NCBI RefSeq assembly: GCF_014648055.1
Contig: NZ_BMQJ01000013.1
Coordinates: forward strand, 228,305 to 292,304
Reading direction: 5' to 3'
DNA length: 64,000 nt
Source: Streptosporangium pseudovulgare
Lineage (GTDB): Bacteria > Actinomycetota > Actinomycetes > Streptosporangiales > Streptosporangiaceae
In this document: positions 7,229-15,893 of the stretch, piece by piece
Position numbering within the stretch: the first letter of the stretch is position 1
Layout of the letters: each line of letters starts with the position of its first letter
Position numbers and translations under genes: made by a program
Notes under the pieces: model-generated
What the model saw: only the letters and a program-made list of their open reading frames with translations
The model's database searches: none
Told to the model about the DNA's origin: nothing

Positions 7229-10200
7229 TCAGGGACGGCTGAACCGGAGCGTGACCAGCTCGAACGGGCGCAGCGACACCGCCACCGACCCGTCGGCCGG
7301 CTCTGGCGCGGCCGTGCCGGCGAGCGGGCGCTCCAGCAGGTCGGTGACGGCGACCCCGGTGGCGGTGAAGCCGGTGGAGATCCGGGCGCGGGCCCTGCCT
7401 CCCCGGGACTCGTGGAAGCGGACGACGACGTCCCCGCTCCCGTCGTCGGCCAGCTTCACGGCGGTCACCACGATCGCGTCGTCGTCCACGGTGACCAGCG
7501 GAGCGACCTCGGCGGCGCCCGGGACCCGCCGCTCGGGCAGATTGAGGAACCAGCCCTCGCGTACCGCGTCGCCGATCGTCGCGCCGGGCACCAGCGCGTG
7601 CCGGAACCGGTGCAGGCCCTGGTCGGTCTCGGGATCGGGGAACCGCGGCGCGCGCAGCAGCGACACCCGCAACGTGGTGGTCGTGCCCGGGTCGGACGCG
7701 CGCACGGTCCGGGTGACGTCGTGGCCGTAGGTGGAGTCGGTGACCAGCGCCACGCCCCAGCCCGGCTCCTCCAGGTGCACGAACTTGTGGTTGCACGCCT
7801 CGAACTTGGCCGCCTCCCAGCTCGTGTTGGTGTGGGTGGCGCGGAAGACGTGGCCGTACTGGCTCTCGGAGGCGTACCGGTCGGCGTGCACGTCCAGTGG
7901 GAAGGCCAGCTTGAGGAACTTCTCGGTCTCGTGCCAGTCCACCTCGGTGCGGATGTCGAGCCGCCCGGCCTCCACGGTGAGGACCTGCGTGACCCTGGAC
8001 CTCCCGAAGGAGCGCACCACGCGGACCGAGCCCGGCTCGTCGCCGGGCGTGACCTCGTCGGCGTCCACCAGGTCGGTCACCGTGTTCCGGTAGAACCGGT
8101 CCACGTCCCAGGCGTCCCACATGTTCGGGAAGTCGGGGTGGATCTGCAGCAGGTTGGCGGCCTGCCCCGGGGCGACCGTCTCCCGCCCGGCCCGCAGGTC
8201 GCGGGCGGAGACGACGAGGCCGCGGTCGTCGATCTCCACCCGGAGCAGGCCGTCGTCCAGGACGTACCCGCCCTCGTCGCGCGCGCGGAGTCCGCCGCGG
8301 GCGGGGGCCGGGGCCGTGGCCGCGCCACCGGCCGGGACGCCGTTGCGGGCGTGCGGCGCGGCGTTGAAGACCAGCTCGCCGGAGCCTGTGTCCCCCGCGA
8401 GGGCCCGCTGCGCGTCGTCGATGATCTCGTTCAGCTCGGCGGCCACGGCGGTGTACGTCTTCTCGGCCTCGCGGTGCACCCAGGCGATGGACGAGCCGGG
8501 CAGGATGTCGTGGAACTGGTGGAGCAGCACCGTCTTCCAGATCCGGTCGAGCCGCTCATGGGGGTAGTCGAACCCGGTGCGCACGGCCGCGGTGGCCGCC
8601 CACAGCTCGGCCTCGCGCAGCAGCGACTCGCTGCGGCGGTTGCCCTGCTTGGTCTTGGCCTGGCTGGTGAGCGTGGCGCGGTGCAGCTCCAGGTAGAGCT
8701 CGCCGACCCAGACCGGCGGGGCGGGGTACTCCGCCTCGGCCCTGGTGAAGAACTCGGCGGGCGTCTCCCAGACGACGGCGGCCGACCCCTCCAGGTCGCG
8801 CATCCTGGCCGCCTTGGCGACCATCTCGCGGGTGGTGCCGCCGCCCCCGTCGCCCCAGCCGGTGGGGGCCAGTGAGTGCCGTGCCACGCCCTTGTCCTTG
8901 AAGTTGCGTGCCGCGTGGGCGATCTCGCCGCCCCTCATCGAGCAGTTGTACGTGTCCACCGGCGGGAAGTGGGTGAAGATCCGGGTGCCGTCGATGCCCT
9001 CCCACAGGAACGTGTGGTGGGGGAACTTGTTGACCTGGCTCCAGGAGATCTTCTGGGTGAGCAGCCGCTTCGACCCGGCCGCCTTGATGATCTGCGGCAG
9101 CCCGGCGGCGAAGCCGAACGTGTCGGGCAGCCACGCCTCCTCGTTCTCGACGCCGAACTCGTCGAGGAAGAAGCGCTTGCCGTGGACGAACTGCCGGGCC
9201 ATGGCCTCCGAACCCGGCATGTTCGTGTCCGACTCCACCCACATGCCGCCGGCCGGGACGAATCGCCCATCGGTCACGGCCTTGACGACCCGGGCCCAGA
9301 CCTCCGGCCGGTGCTCCTTGACCCACGCCCACTGCTGCGCCTGGGACATGGCGAAGACGAACTCCGGCTCGTCCTCCAGCAGCGCGGTCATGTTGGAGGC
9401 CGTACGGGCGACCTTGCGCACGGTCTCGCGCAGCGGCCACAGCCAGGCCGAGTCGATGTGGGCGTGCCCGACCGCGCTGATCCGGTGGGCCGAGGGCGCG
9501 GCGGGCGTGGCCAGCACCCCGGCCAGCTCGGCGCGGGCGGCGGCGGCCGTGCCGTTGACGTCCTGCAGGTCGATCGCGTCGAGGGCCCGCTCGACGGCGC
9601 GCAGCAGCTCCCAGCGGCGGGCGCCGTCCACGGGCAGCTCCGCCATCAGCTCGCCGAGCACCTCCAGATCGATCACGAGCTGCCAGACGGTCTCGTCGAA
9701 GACCGCCAGGTCCATGCGGGCCAGCGTGTACTGCGGCTCGCTCCCGGCCGTCTCCCTGTCCCCGAGCTTCGTGGGCAGGAACGGGTGGTAGTCGAGGATC
9801 ACCGGGTTGGAGGCGGCCTCGATGTGCAGCCGCACCTCCTCACCGCCCTCCACCGGGGCGCCGATCCGTACCCACTGGTTGCGCGGGTTGAGGCCCTTCA
9901 CCGGGCTGCCGTCGGGCCGGTAGACCAGGCCCTCGCACTGGAAGCCCGGCATGTTCTCGTCGAAGCCCAGGTCGAGGACGGCCTCCACGGTCCGGCCCGC
10001 CCACTCGGCGGGCACCGTGCCCGTGACGGTGAACCAGCTCGTACCCCACGGCGCGCCCCACGCGTCGCCGACCGCGATCGGCGCGGGGGAGGCCGTCAGG
10101 CCCTCGGCCACCGGCACGGGCTCGCCGGGCGCGTGCCAGACGGCCACGTCCAGCGGCGTGGACGCGGGGTACACCGCGGGACGGATCCGCTCGTCGAGCA

Positions 10201-10243
10201 CCCGCTTGAGCCGGTTCTCGACCAGGGCGCGGTCGTCGTGCAT
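7229..10243 (-). CDS. Alpha-mannosidase, glycoside hydrolase family 38
   Basis: A 1004-residue enzyme with the GH38 order: a beta-sandwich-like N-terminal part, the catalytic barrel opening with VGHAHIDSAWLWPLRET (zinc-binding His-x-Asp near residue 260), the nucleophile Asp in MWVESDTNMPGSEAMARQF near residue 338, the LLTQKISWSQVNKFPHHTF segment, then the long beta-rich C-terminal region. There is no signal peptide, so it acts inside the cell on imported mannosides. The ATG at 10243 follows GAGGAG; upstream open frame is a shadow of the permease. It is last in an importer operon, which fits trimming of imported high-mannose glycans. Confidence 0.93.
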   Translation of the reverse strand: MHDDRALVENRLKRVLDERIRPAVYPASTPLDVAVWHAPGEPVPVAEGLTASPAPIAVGDAWGAPWGTSWFTVTGTVPAEWAGRTVEAVLDLGFDENMPGFQCEGLVYRPDGSPVKGLNPRNQWVRIGAPVEGGEEVRLHIEAASNPVILDYHPFLPTKLGDRETAGSEPQYTLARMDLAVFDETVWQLVIDLEVLGELMAELPVDGARRWELLRAVERALDAIDLQDVNGTAAAARAELAGVLATPAAPSAHRISAVGHAHIDSAWLWPLRETVRKVARTASNMTALLEDEPEFVFAMSQAQQWAWVKEHRPEVWARVVKAVTDGRFVPAGGMWVESDTNMPGSEAMARQFVHGKRFFLDEFGVENEEAWLPDTFGFAAGLPQIIKAAGSKRLLTQKISWSQVNKFPHHTFLWEGIDGTRIFTHFPPVDTYNCSMRGGEIAHAARNFKDKGVARHSLAPTGWGDGGGGTTREMVAKAARMRDLEGSAAVVWETPAEFFTRAEAEYPAPPVWVGELYLELHRATLTSQAKTKQGNRRSESLLREAELWAATAAVRTGFDYPHERLDRIWKTVLLHQFHDILPGSSIAWVHREAEKTYTAVAAELNEIIDDAQRALAGDTGSGELVFNAAPHARNGVPAGGAATAPAPARGGLRARDEGGYVLDDGLLRVEIDDRGLVVSARDLRAGRETVAPGQAANLLQIHPDFPNMWDAWDVDRFYRNTVTDLVDADEVTPGDEPGSVRVVRSFGRSRVTQVLTVEAGRLDIRTEVDWHETEKFLKLAFPLDVHADRYASESQYGHVFRATHTNTSWEAAKFEACNHKFVHLEEPGWGVALVTDSTYGHDVTRTVRASDPGTTTTLRVSLLRAPRFPDPETDQGLHRFRHALVPGATIGDAVREGWFLNLPERRVPGAAEVAPLVTVDDDAIVVTAVKLADDGSGDVVVRFHESRGGRARARISTGFTATGVAVTDLLERPLAGTAAPEPADGSVAVSLRPFELVTLRFSRP

Positions 10244-10269
10244 GGGAGACTCCTCGGTCAGGTTGTCGA

Positions 10270-11220
10270 TCAGCCCTTGATCGCGCCCTCTTCGACGCCG
10301 CGGAAGAAGAACCTCTGCAACGACGCGAAAAGGATCACGATGGGGATGAAGGAGATCATGGTTCCGGCCGCCGGCAGCCGGGGGTTGTTGGTGAACGTCC
10401 CGTTGAGGTACTGCAGGCCCACGGTGAGCGTGAAGTTCTCCGGGTCGTTGAGGACGATGAGCGGCCACAGGAAGTCGTCCCAGGCCCCGATGAACGCGAA
10501 GATCGTGATCACGCTCAGCATGCCCCGCACGTTCGGCAGGCCGATGTGGATCAGCCGCTGCCACGGGGTCGCGCCGTCGATGACCGCGGCCTCGTCCGTC
10601 TCCTGGGGGATGGCCTGGAACGCGGTGCGCATCAGCAGCACGTTCAGCATGCCGATCGCGCCGGGCAGCGCGACGCCCAGCAGGGTGTCCGCCAGGCCGA
10701 GCCCGCGCACGGTGATGTACTGCGAGATGATCGTCACCTCGCCCGGCAGCACCAGCGTGGCCAGGAACCCCACGAGCAGAAGCTTCGCACCCCGGAACCT
10801 CAGCCGGGCCAGCGCGTAGCCGGCCAGGGTCGCTCCGGCGGCGTTGCCCAGGACCACGATGGCGGCCACGATGAGCGAGTTGACGGCGTACGACCACACC
10901 GGGATGGTCTCGGCGACCTGGGCGTAGTTGTCCAATGTCGGCTGCTCCGGCAGGAAGCTCGGGGTCCCGGTGTAGATGTCCTCATTCAGGCTCTTCAGCG
11001 AGGTGGACAACTGCCACAGGAACGGCGAGATCAGCAGCAGGAGGACCAGCACCAGCAGCGCGTAGCGCAGGACCAGCTCGCCCGGTCCCGGGCTGCCGAA
11101 TCCGTCCCGCCCCCGCCGCCGCGTACGGCTCGCCTGCCGGCTCGGGCCGGGCTCCGGCTCCGGTTCCCCATCGGGTGCGCCGTGCGGCCGGGGCGCGGCG
11201 CGTGGTGTGACGTCGGGCAT
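10270..11220 (-). CDS. Sugar ABC transporter permease (MalG type)
   Basis: A 316-residue inner-membrane permease. About 45 Pro/Arg/Glu-rich cytoplasmic residues precede six transmembrane helices. The EAA loop that docks the ATPase is ETDEAAVIDGATPWQRLIHIGLP. The C-terminus has the usual FFFRGVEEGAIKG ending. It begins 1 base after the stop of the MalF-type gene. No ATPase gene is nearby, as is normal for actinobacterial sugar importers that share an MsiK-type ATPase encoded elsewhere. Confidence 0.93.
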   Translation of the reverse strand: MPDVTPRAAPRPHGAPDGEPEPEPGPSRQASRTRRRGRDGFGSPGPGELVLRYALLVLVLLLLISPFLWQLSTSLKSLNEDIYTGTPSFLPEQPTLDNYAQVAETIPVWSYAVNSLIVAAIVVLGNAAGATLAGYALARLRFRGAKLLLVGFLATLVLPGEVTIISQYITVRGLGLADTLLGVALPGAIGMLNVLLMRTAFQAIPQETDEAAVIDGATPWQRLIHIGLPNVRGMLSVITIFAFIGAWDDFLWPLIVLNDPENFTLTVGLQYLNGTFTNNPRLPAAGTMISFIPIVILFASLQRFFFRGVEEGAIKG

Positions 11221-11221
11221 G

Positions 11222-12121
11222 TCAGGCCGCCTTCCTGTTGAGCCGGAGCAGCAGGAGCATCGGGCCGACCGTGATGACGAACAGCACGATGCTGAGCGCC
11301 GACGCGTAGCCGAAGTGGCCGTAGAAGCCGCGGCTGTACATCTGGATGAGCATCACGACGGACTGGGCGCGCCCGCCGGGGCCGCCGGTGCCGTTCGAGA
11401 GGATGAACAGCTCCGAGAACACACGCAGCGCCGAGACCGCCACCATCACCGAGACCAGCAGCATCGTGTTCCGCACGCCGGGGATCGTCACGCTCCGGAA
11501 CCGGCGGACCGGTCCGGCCCCGTCCACGGCCGCGGCCTCGTGCAGCTCCCGCCGGACGTTCCCGAGCGCCGAGAGGTAGATGATCATGTAGTAGCCGAGC
11601 CCTTTCCACACGGTCAGCGAGATGGCGCTGAACACCAGCAGCCAGCGCTCGGTGAGGAACGGGATCGGTTCGGCGATGACGCCGAGCCACTGCGCGAACC
11701 CGTTGACCAGGCCGCGGTCGTTCAGGGCCCAGCTCCAGATCAGCGCGACCACCACGGCGGAGGCGACGACCGGTGTGTAGAAGGCGGTGCGGAAGAACGC
11801 GATGCCCGGGATCTTCTTCTCGACCAGGATCGCCAGGAGCAGCGGCAGGATCGTGAGCAACGGCAGGCAGACCAGCATGAACACGATGCTGTTGAGCAGC
11901 GCGTCGGCGAGCTGGGCGTCGCTCAGCACCCGGGCGAAGTTGTCCAGGCCGGTGAAGCGCCCGCCGCCCAGCGGCCTGGAGTTCGTGAACGCCAGGACGA
12001 TCGTGTTGATCGACGGCCAGACGTTGAACACGAGCAGCCACAGCGCGGCGGGCGCCATCAGTGCCCAGGGCGTGAACAGACGGCGCAGCCGCCCCCGGTG
12101 TGCCGATGCGGGGGACGTCAC
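11222..12121 (-). CDS. Sugar ABC transporter permease (MalF type)
   Basis: A 299-residue permease with six predicted helices (PWALMAPAALWLLVFNVWPSI first) and the EAA loop HEAAAVDGAGPVRRFRSVTIPG. I start it at the GTG at 12121, which overlaps the stop of the binding-protein gene as GTGA, typical of coupled translation. An ATG at 12142 is also in frame, would add seven residues and overlap more. It acts with the MalG-type partner and the lipoprotein encoded just upstream. Confidence 0.9.
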   Translation of the reverse strand: MTSPASAHRGRLRRLFTPWALMAPAALWLLVFNVWPSINTIVLAFTNSRPLGGGRFTGLDNFARVLSDAQLADALLNSIVFMLVCLPLLTILPLLLAILVEKKIPGIAFFRTAFYTPVVASAVVVALIWSWALNDRGLVNGFAQWLGVIAEPIPFLTERWLLVFSAISLTVWKGLGYYMIIYLSALGNVRRELHEAAAVDGAGPVRRFRSVTIPGVRNTMLLVSVMVAVSALRVFSELFILSNGTGGPGGRAQSVVMLIQMYSRGFYGHFGYASALSIVLFVITVGPMLLLLRLNRKAA

Positions 12122-13398
12122 TGGTTGAGCAGCTTGTTGCACTCGGCGACCGCGGTGTCGAGGGCCTCCTTGGCGGAGATCTCACCGGTGAGGGCGGCCG
12201 AGACCTGCTGCCGGATGAACTTGCTCATCGCGTCGGTGACCTCGAAGGGCTGGAGGACCTCCGCCTTGGCCAGGGAGGTGAAGGCGATGACCTTGGCGTC
12301 CCCGGCGTTGGTGCCGTCGCTCCTGCTGAAGAACGGGTCGTTCGCCGAGGCCTTCGTGCTCGGGAAGACGCTCACCAGGTGGGCGAAGGCGGACTGGTTC
12401 TCCGGGCTGGTCACCCAGCGGGCCAGCGCGATCGCGGCCGGAAGGTTCCTGGTCCTCTTCGAGACCGACAGGCCCTGGACGTACAGCGGCGGGACGCCGA
12501 AGTCGGGGGAGGCCACGATCTTGGGCGCGAGCGAGGGGTTCTCGTTGGCCACGCTCGTGATGTGGTTGCCGCCGCCGGTGGTCCAGGCCACCGCGCCCTC
12601 GTTGAACAGCTTGGCGTTGCCGGCGTACGTGTCGGTCAGCACGTCGCGCGGCATCAGGCCCTCCTTGAAGGCGGCGCGGTACTTGTCGATCACCGCGGCG
12701 GCCTCGGGGGTGTTGAAGACGAACTTCGTGCCGTCCTCGGACAGGATCTCGACCCCCGCCTCCTTCAGGTCCCCGAGCTCGGGTCGGCGGCTCATCAGCA
12801 GGACCTTGCCGCCCGACTTCTCCTTCATGATCCGGGCCTGCTCGACCAGCTCGTCGAAGGACGCCGGCGGCTTCTCCGGGTCCAGGCCGTACTTCGTCAT
12901 CAACTCGGAGTTCCAGTAGTTGACGTCGGTGTTGAGGTACCACGGGTAGCCGTAGGTGCCCTGGTGGCCGCGGAACCGGTACGCGTCGAGGCCGCCCGCG
13001 ACGTACTCGTCGGCCAGCTTGGCGTCCACCTGGGCGACGTCGAGCAGCATGTCCTGCTTGACCAGCGGCCGGGCGAAGTCGGGCGGCAGGTTGACGACGT
13101 CGGGCAGGGTGCCGCCCGCGGCCTGGCTGAGGACCTTGTCGGAGTAGGCGTCGGCGGGCTGGTCGAGCCACTCGACGTCGGTGCCCGGGTACTTCTTCTC
13201 GAAGGCGCCGATCACGCCCTCCATGTACCGGGTGAACTTGGGCTTCAGCGCCCACGTCTGCAGCGTGACCTTGCCCTTCACCTCGCCGGTGGCGGCCGCG
13301 GCCGGGGCGGCACCGCCCTCCGGGTCCGCCCCGCCGAGCCCGCACCCCGAGGCGATCATGACCGTCGCCAGGACCGGCCCTGTCCAGCGCCTGCGCAT
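12118..13398 (-). CDS. Sugar ABC transporter substrate-binding lipoprotein
   Basis: A 426-residue family-1 solute-binding protein. The N-terminus is a lipoprotein signal (MRRRWTGPVLATVMIASGC) with the lipid-modified Cys near residue 19, then a short Ala-rich linker. The mature domain has typical features (KVTLQTWALKPKFTRYMEGVIGAF, ANENPSLAPKIVASPDFGVPP). It is the first gene of the operon; AAGGAG sits just before the ATG and a LacI-type operator lies immediately upstream at 13416-13429. The neighbours (GH38, GH85, GH5-like) suggest a mannose-containing N-glycan as ligand; that is inference. Confidence 0.92.
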   Translation of the reverse strand: MRRRWTGPVLATVMIASGCGLGGADPEGGAAPAAAATGEVKGKVTLQTWALKPKFTRYMEGVIGAFEKKYPGTDVEWLDQPADAYSDKVLSQAAGGTLPDVVNLPPDFARPLVKQDMLLDVAQVDAKLADEYVAGGLDAYRFRGHQGTYGYPWYLNTDVNYWNSELMTKYGLDPEKPPASFDELVEQARIMKEKSGGKVLLMSRRPELGDLKEAGVEILSEDGTKFVFNTPEAAAVIDKYRAAFKEGLMPRDVLTDTYAGNAKLFNEGAVAWTTGGGNHITSVANENPSLAPKIVASPDFGVPPLYVQGLSVSKRTRNLPAAIALARWVTSPENQSAFAHLVSVFPSTKASANDPFFSRSDGTNAGDAKVIAFTSLAKAEVLQPFEVTDAMSKFIRQQVSAALTGEISAKEALDTAVAECNKLLNQ

Positions 13399-13415
13399 GG
13401 TACTCTCCTTGGTCT

Positions 13416-13429
13416 CTAAATCGCTTTAG
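13416..13429. promoter_or_regulatory. LacI-family operator 1 (CTAAATCGCTTTAG)
   Basis: A 14-base near-palindrome with the central CG and AAA/TTT arms typical of LacI-family operators. It lies between the divergent binding-protein and lacI-type genes. It matches operator 2 at 14526-14539 in 13 of 14 positions. Binding here would control the importer operon and the regulator itself. Confidence 0.82.
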
Positions 13430-13496
13430 TTGCCGGACTATCTCCCCGGCTAGACTCGTGTGTCAATAGCTGAGACGAACTTGTGAAGGAGCCGCG

Positions 13497-14525
13497 GTGA
13501 ACCGGCCGACGATCGCCGACATCGCCGAGCGGGCCGGGGTCTCGAAGGGCGCGGTGTCCTTCGCGCTCAACGGACGCCCCGGGGTCGCGGAGGCCACCCG
13601 CGCGCGGATCCTGCAGGTCGCGAAGGAGATGAACTGGCGTCCGCACAGCGCCGCCCGGGCCCTGGGCGGGGCCCGCGCCGAGGCGGTGGGCCTGGTCATC
13701 GCCCGGCCCGCCAGCACCCTCGGGGTGGAGCCGTTCTTCGCCCAGTTGCTGTCCGGGCTCCAGGCGGGGCTGTCGGCGCGGTCGGTGGCCCTGCACCTGC
13801 TGATCGTCGAGAACGCCGAGGCCGAGATGGAGGTCTACCGCGAGTGGGCCTCCGCGCACCGGGTGGACGGGTTCGTCATGGTGGACCTGAAGGTCCGTGA
13901 CCCGCGTATCGAGGTCCTGGAGGAGCTGGGGGTGCCCGCCGTGGTGCTCGGCGGGCCGGGCGGGCACGGCGGCCTGTCCAGCGTGTGGGCCGACGACCGC
14001 GAGGCGATGCTGTCGGTGCTGGAGTACCTCGCCGCGCTCGGCCACCGCCGGGTCGCCCACGTCGCGGGACTCCCCGGGTTCCGGCACACCCGGCGCCGCG
14101 TGCGCGCGCTGCGCGACTCCGTGCTCCGCCTGGGGCTGGAGGACGCGGTGTCCGTGCCCACCGACTTCAGCGACTCCGAGGGCGCCGCGGCGACCAGGAC
14201 GCTGCTGTCCCGCCCCCGCCGGCCGACCGCCATCGTCTACGACAGCGACGTGATGGCGCTGGCCGGGCTGGGCGTCGCGGGCGAGATGGGCGTGCGGGTG
14301 CCGGACGAGCTGTCCATCGTCGCCTTCGACGACTCGGTGCTGACCCGCATCGCGCACCCCGCCATCACCGCGCTCTCGCGCGACACCTTCGTCTTCGGCA
14401 GGCGGCTCGCCGAGGTGATGCTGGAGGTGATCGACGAGCCCGGCCTGCACCGGGACGTCAGGACGGCGACCCCGCGCCTCACCGTCCGGGAGAGCACGGC
14501 TCCGCCCGGGGACTTGGCAGGATAA
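13497..14525 (+). CDS. LacI-family transcriptional regulator of the glycan locus
   Basis: A 342-residue repressor. The helix-turn-helix is TIADIAERAGVSKGAVSFALNG (residues 5-26), with a hinge helix near residues 50-58 (PHSAARALGG). The rest is a periplasmic-binding-protein-like sensor (AVGLVIARP, VDGFVMVDL, DELSIVAFDDSVLTRIAHPAITAL). The GTG at 13497 has AAGGAG upstream. It sits between the importer operon and the glycosidase operon, and matching operators lie on both sides, so it probably represses both and itself until a glycan-derived inducer arrives. Confidence 0.94.
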   Translation: MNRPTIADIAERAGVSKGAVSFALNGRPGVAEATRARILQVAKEMNWRPHSAARALGGARAEAVGLVIARPASTLGVEPFFAQLLSGLQAGLSARSVALHLLIVENAEAEMEVYREWASAHRVDGFVMVDLKVRDPRIEVLEELGVPAVVLGGPGGHGGLSSVWADDREAMLSVLEYLAALGHRRVAHVAGLPGFRHTRRRVRALRDSVLRLGLEDAVSVPTDFSDSEGAAATRTLLSRPRRPTAIVYDSDVMALAGLGVAGEMGVRVPDELSIVAFDDSVLTRIAHPAITALSRDTFVFGRRLAEVMLEVIDEPGLHRDVRTATPRLTVRESTAPPGDLAG

Positions 14526-14539
14526 CTAAATCGGTTTAG
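14526..14539. promoter_or_regulatory. LacI-family operator 2 (CTAAATCGGTTTAG)
   Basis: Second copy of the operator, beginning right after the lacI-type stop codon and 36 bases before the GTG of the GH5-like gene. It differs from operator 1 at one position. It places the glycosidase genes under the same repressor as the importer. Confidence 0.82.
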
Positions 14540-14575
14540 GCTCCGCCGGGAGATCGGACGACCCCCGGAGGACGT

Positions 14576-15883
14576 GTGCTCCTGTCCCGACCCATCCGCT
14601 TCGGTGCCAACTACGTGCCCTCGGCGGGCTGGTTCCACAGCTGGCTCGACCCCTCGCCCGACACCTACCGCCGGGACTTCGAGGACCTCGCCGGGATCGG
14701 CCTGGACCACGTGCGCGTGTTCCCGGTCTGGCCGTGGATCCAGCCCAACCGCGCGCTGATCCGGCGGCGCGGCGTCGACGACGTGCTCGCGCTCATCGAC
14801 GTCGCCGCCGAGTTCGGCCTGTCCGTCGCGGTGGACCTGCTCCAGGGGCACCTGTCCAGCTTCGACTTCCTGCCGTCGTGGGTGCTGACCTGGCACCGGC
14901 GCAGCGTCTTCACCGACCGCGACGTCCGCGACGGCATCGCCGCGTACGCCGACACGCTGACGCGCGCCGTGGCGAGCCGGGACAACGTGTTCGCCGTGAC
15001 GCTCGGCAACGAGGTCAACAACCTCCACCCGGCCAACCCCACCACACCGCAGGAGTCCCGGAGCTGGGCGGCCGAGCTGATCGACGTCGTCCGCGCCGCC
15101 GCACCCGGCCTGCTCGCCCTGCACTCGCTGTACGACGCCACGTGGTACGACCCGGGGCACCCGTTCCACCCGGCCGACAACGTGGACCTCGGCGACCTGA
15201 CGACCGTCCACTCGTGGGTGTTCAACGGCGTCTCGGAGATCGACGGCCCGCTCGGGCCCGCCACCGTCACCCACGCCGACTACCTCGTCGAGCTGGCCGC
15301 GGCCACCGCGCTCGACCCGGCCCGGCCCGTGTGGCTGCAGGAGATCGGCGTGCCCCTGCCCGACGTGCCCGGGGCCGACGCGGCGGAGTTCGTCCGCCGC
15401 ACGCTCGGCGCCGTGACCGCCAACCCGGCGCTGTGGGGCGTCACCTGGTGGTGCTCCCACGACCTGGACCGGTCCCTGGCCGACTACCCCGAGCGGGAGT
15501 ACGACCTGGGCCTGTTCACCGTGGACCACCGTCCCAAGCCCGCGGCCAAGGAACTGGAGGCCGTCATCGGCGAAGTCCGCCGCGCCGCCGGGACGGGCCG
15601 CGCCACCGGGACCGGTCGGATCGCCGGGACCGGTCGGATCGCCGGGACAGGTCGGATCGCCGGGGCGGGCCGCGCCGCCGGGGGCCGGCGCGCCCTGCGC
15701 TGCCCGGTCGACCTGCGGACCCAGCCGGAGCGCCGGGCCGAGGTCGCGCCCGGCGGCCCCTTCCACACCGAGTGGGTACGGCTGCGCCAGGCCGGCCCGC
15801 TCGCCGTCGTCGCCGGCGACCGCGCCGACGACGCGCCACACCTCAGGACTCGGGGGATCGACGTGGTTGTCACCCAGGAGTAA
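14576..15883 (+). CDS. GH5-type glycosidase, probable N-glycan-core beta-mannosidase (GH5_18-like)
   Basis: A 435-residue clan-A glycosidase without a signal peptide. The acid/base Glu is in FAVTLGNEVNN (residue 146) and the nucleophile Glu in VWLQEIGVP (residue 256). RFGANYVPSAGWFHSW at the N-terminus resembles the GH5_18 group, which includes the bifidobacterial enzyme that cleaves Man-beta-1,4-GlcNAc from the N-glycan core. The assignment to subfamily 18 is from memory of that pattern and from context. GTG start with CGGAGG upstream. From residue 340 or so a Gly-Thr-Gly-Arg-rich repetitive linker leads to a short C-terminal beta segment. It is the first gene after operator 2. Confidence 0.8.
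   Translation: MLLSRPIRFGANYVPSAGWFHSWLDPSPDTYRRDFEDLAGIGLDHVRVFPVWPWIQPNRALIRRRGVDDVLALIDVAAEFGLSVAVDLLQGHLSSFDFLPSWVLTWHRRSVFTDRDVRDGIAAYADTLTRAVASRDNVFAVTLGNEVNNLHPANPTTPQESRSWAAELIDVVRAAAPGLLALHSLYDATWYDPGHPFHPADNVDLGDLTTVHSWVFNGVSEIDGPLGPATVTHADYLVELAAATALDPARPVWLQEIGVPLPDVPGADAAEFVRRTLGAVTANPALWGVTWWCSHDLDRSLADYPEREYDLGLFTVDHRPKPAAKELEAVIGEVRRAAGTGRATGTGRIAGTGRIAGTGRIAGAGRAAGGRRALRCPVDLRTQPERRAEVAPGGPFHTEWVRLRQAGPLAVVAGDRADDAPHLRTRGIDVVVTQE
15611..15664 (+). repeat. Three tandem 18-bp units inside the GH5-like gene
   Basis: ACCGGTCGGATCGCCGGG occurs three times (last copy with one change), flanked by more degenerate copies. It encodes repeated GTGRIA-type hexapeptides in the linker between the catalytic domain and the C-terminal segment. 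In-frame copy changes would alter only linker length. Confidence 0.85.
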
Positions 15884-15893
15884 GGAGCCACCG

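Noticed and set aside
13430..13456. A -35/-10 pair (TTGCCG, TAGACT) for the LacI-type gene
   Set aside because: The spacer is only 15 bases and matches are weak, so it is not listed as a promoter.
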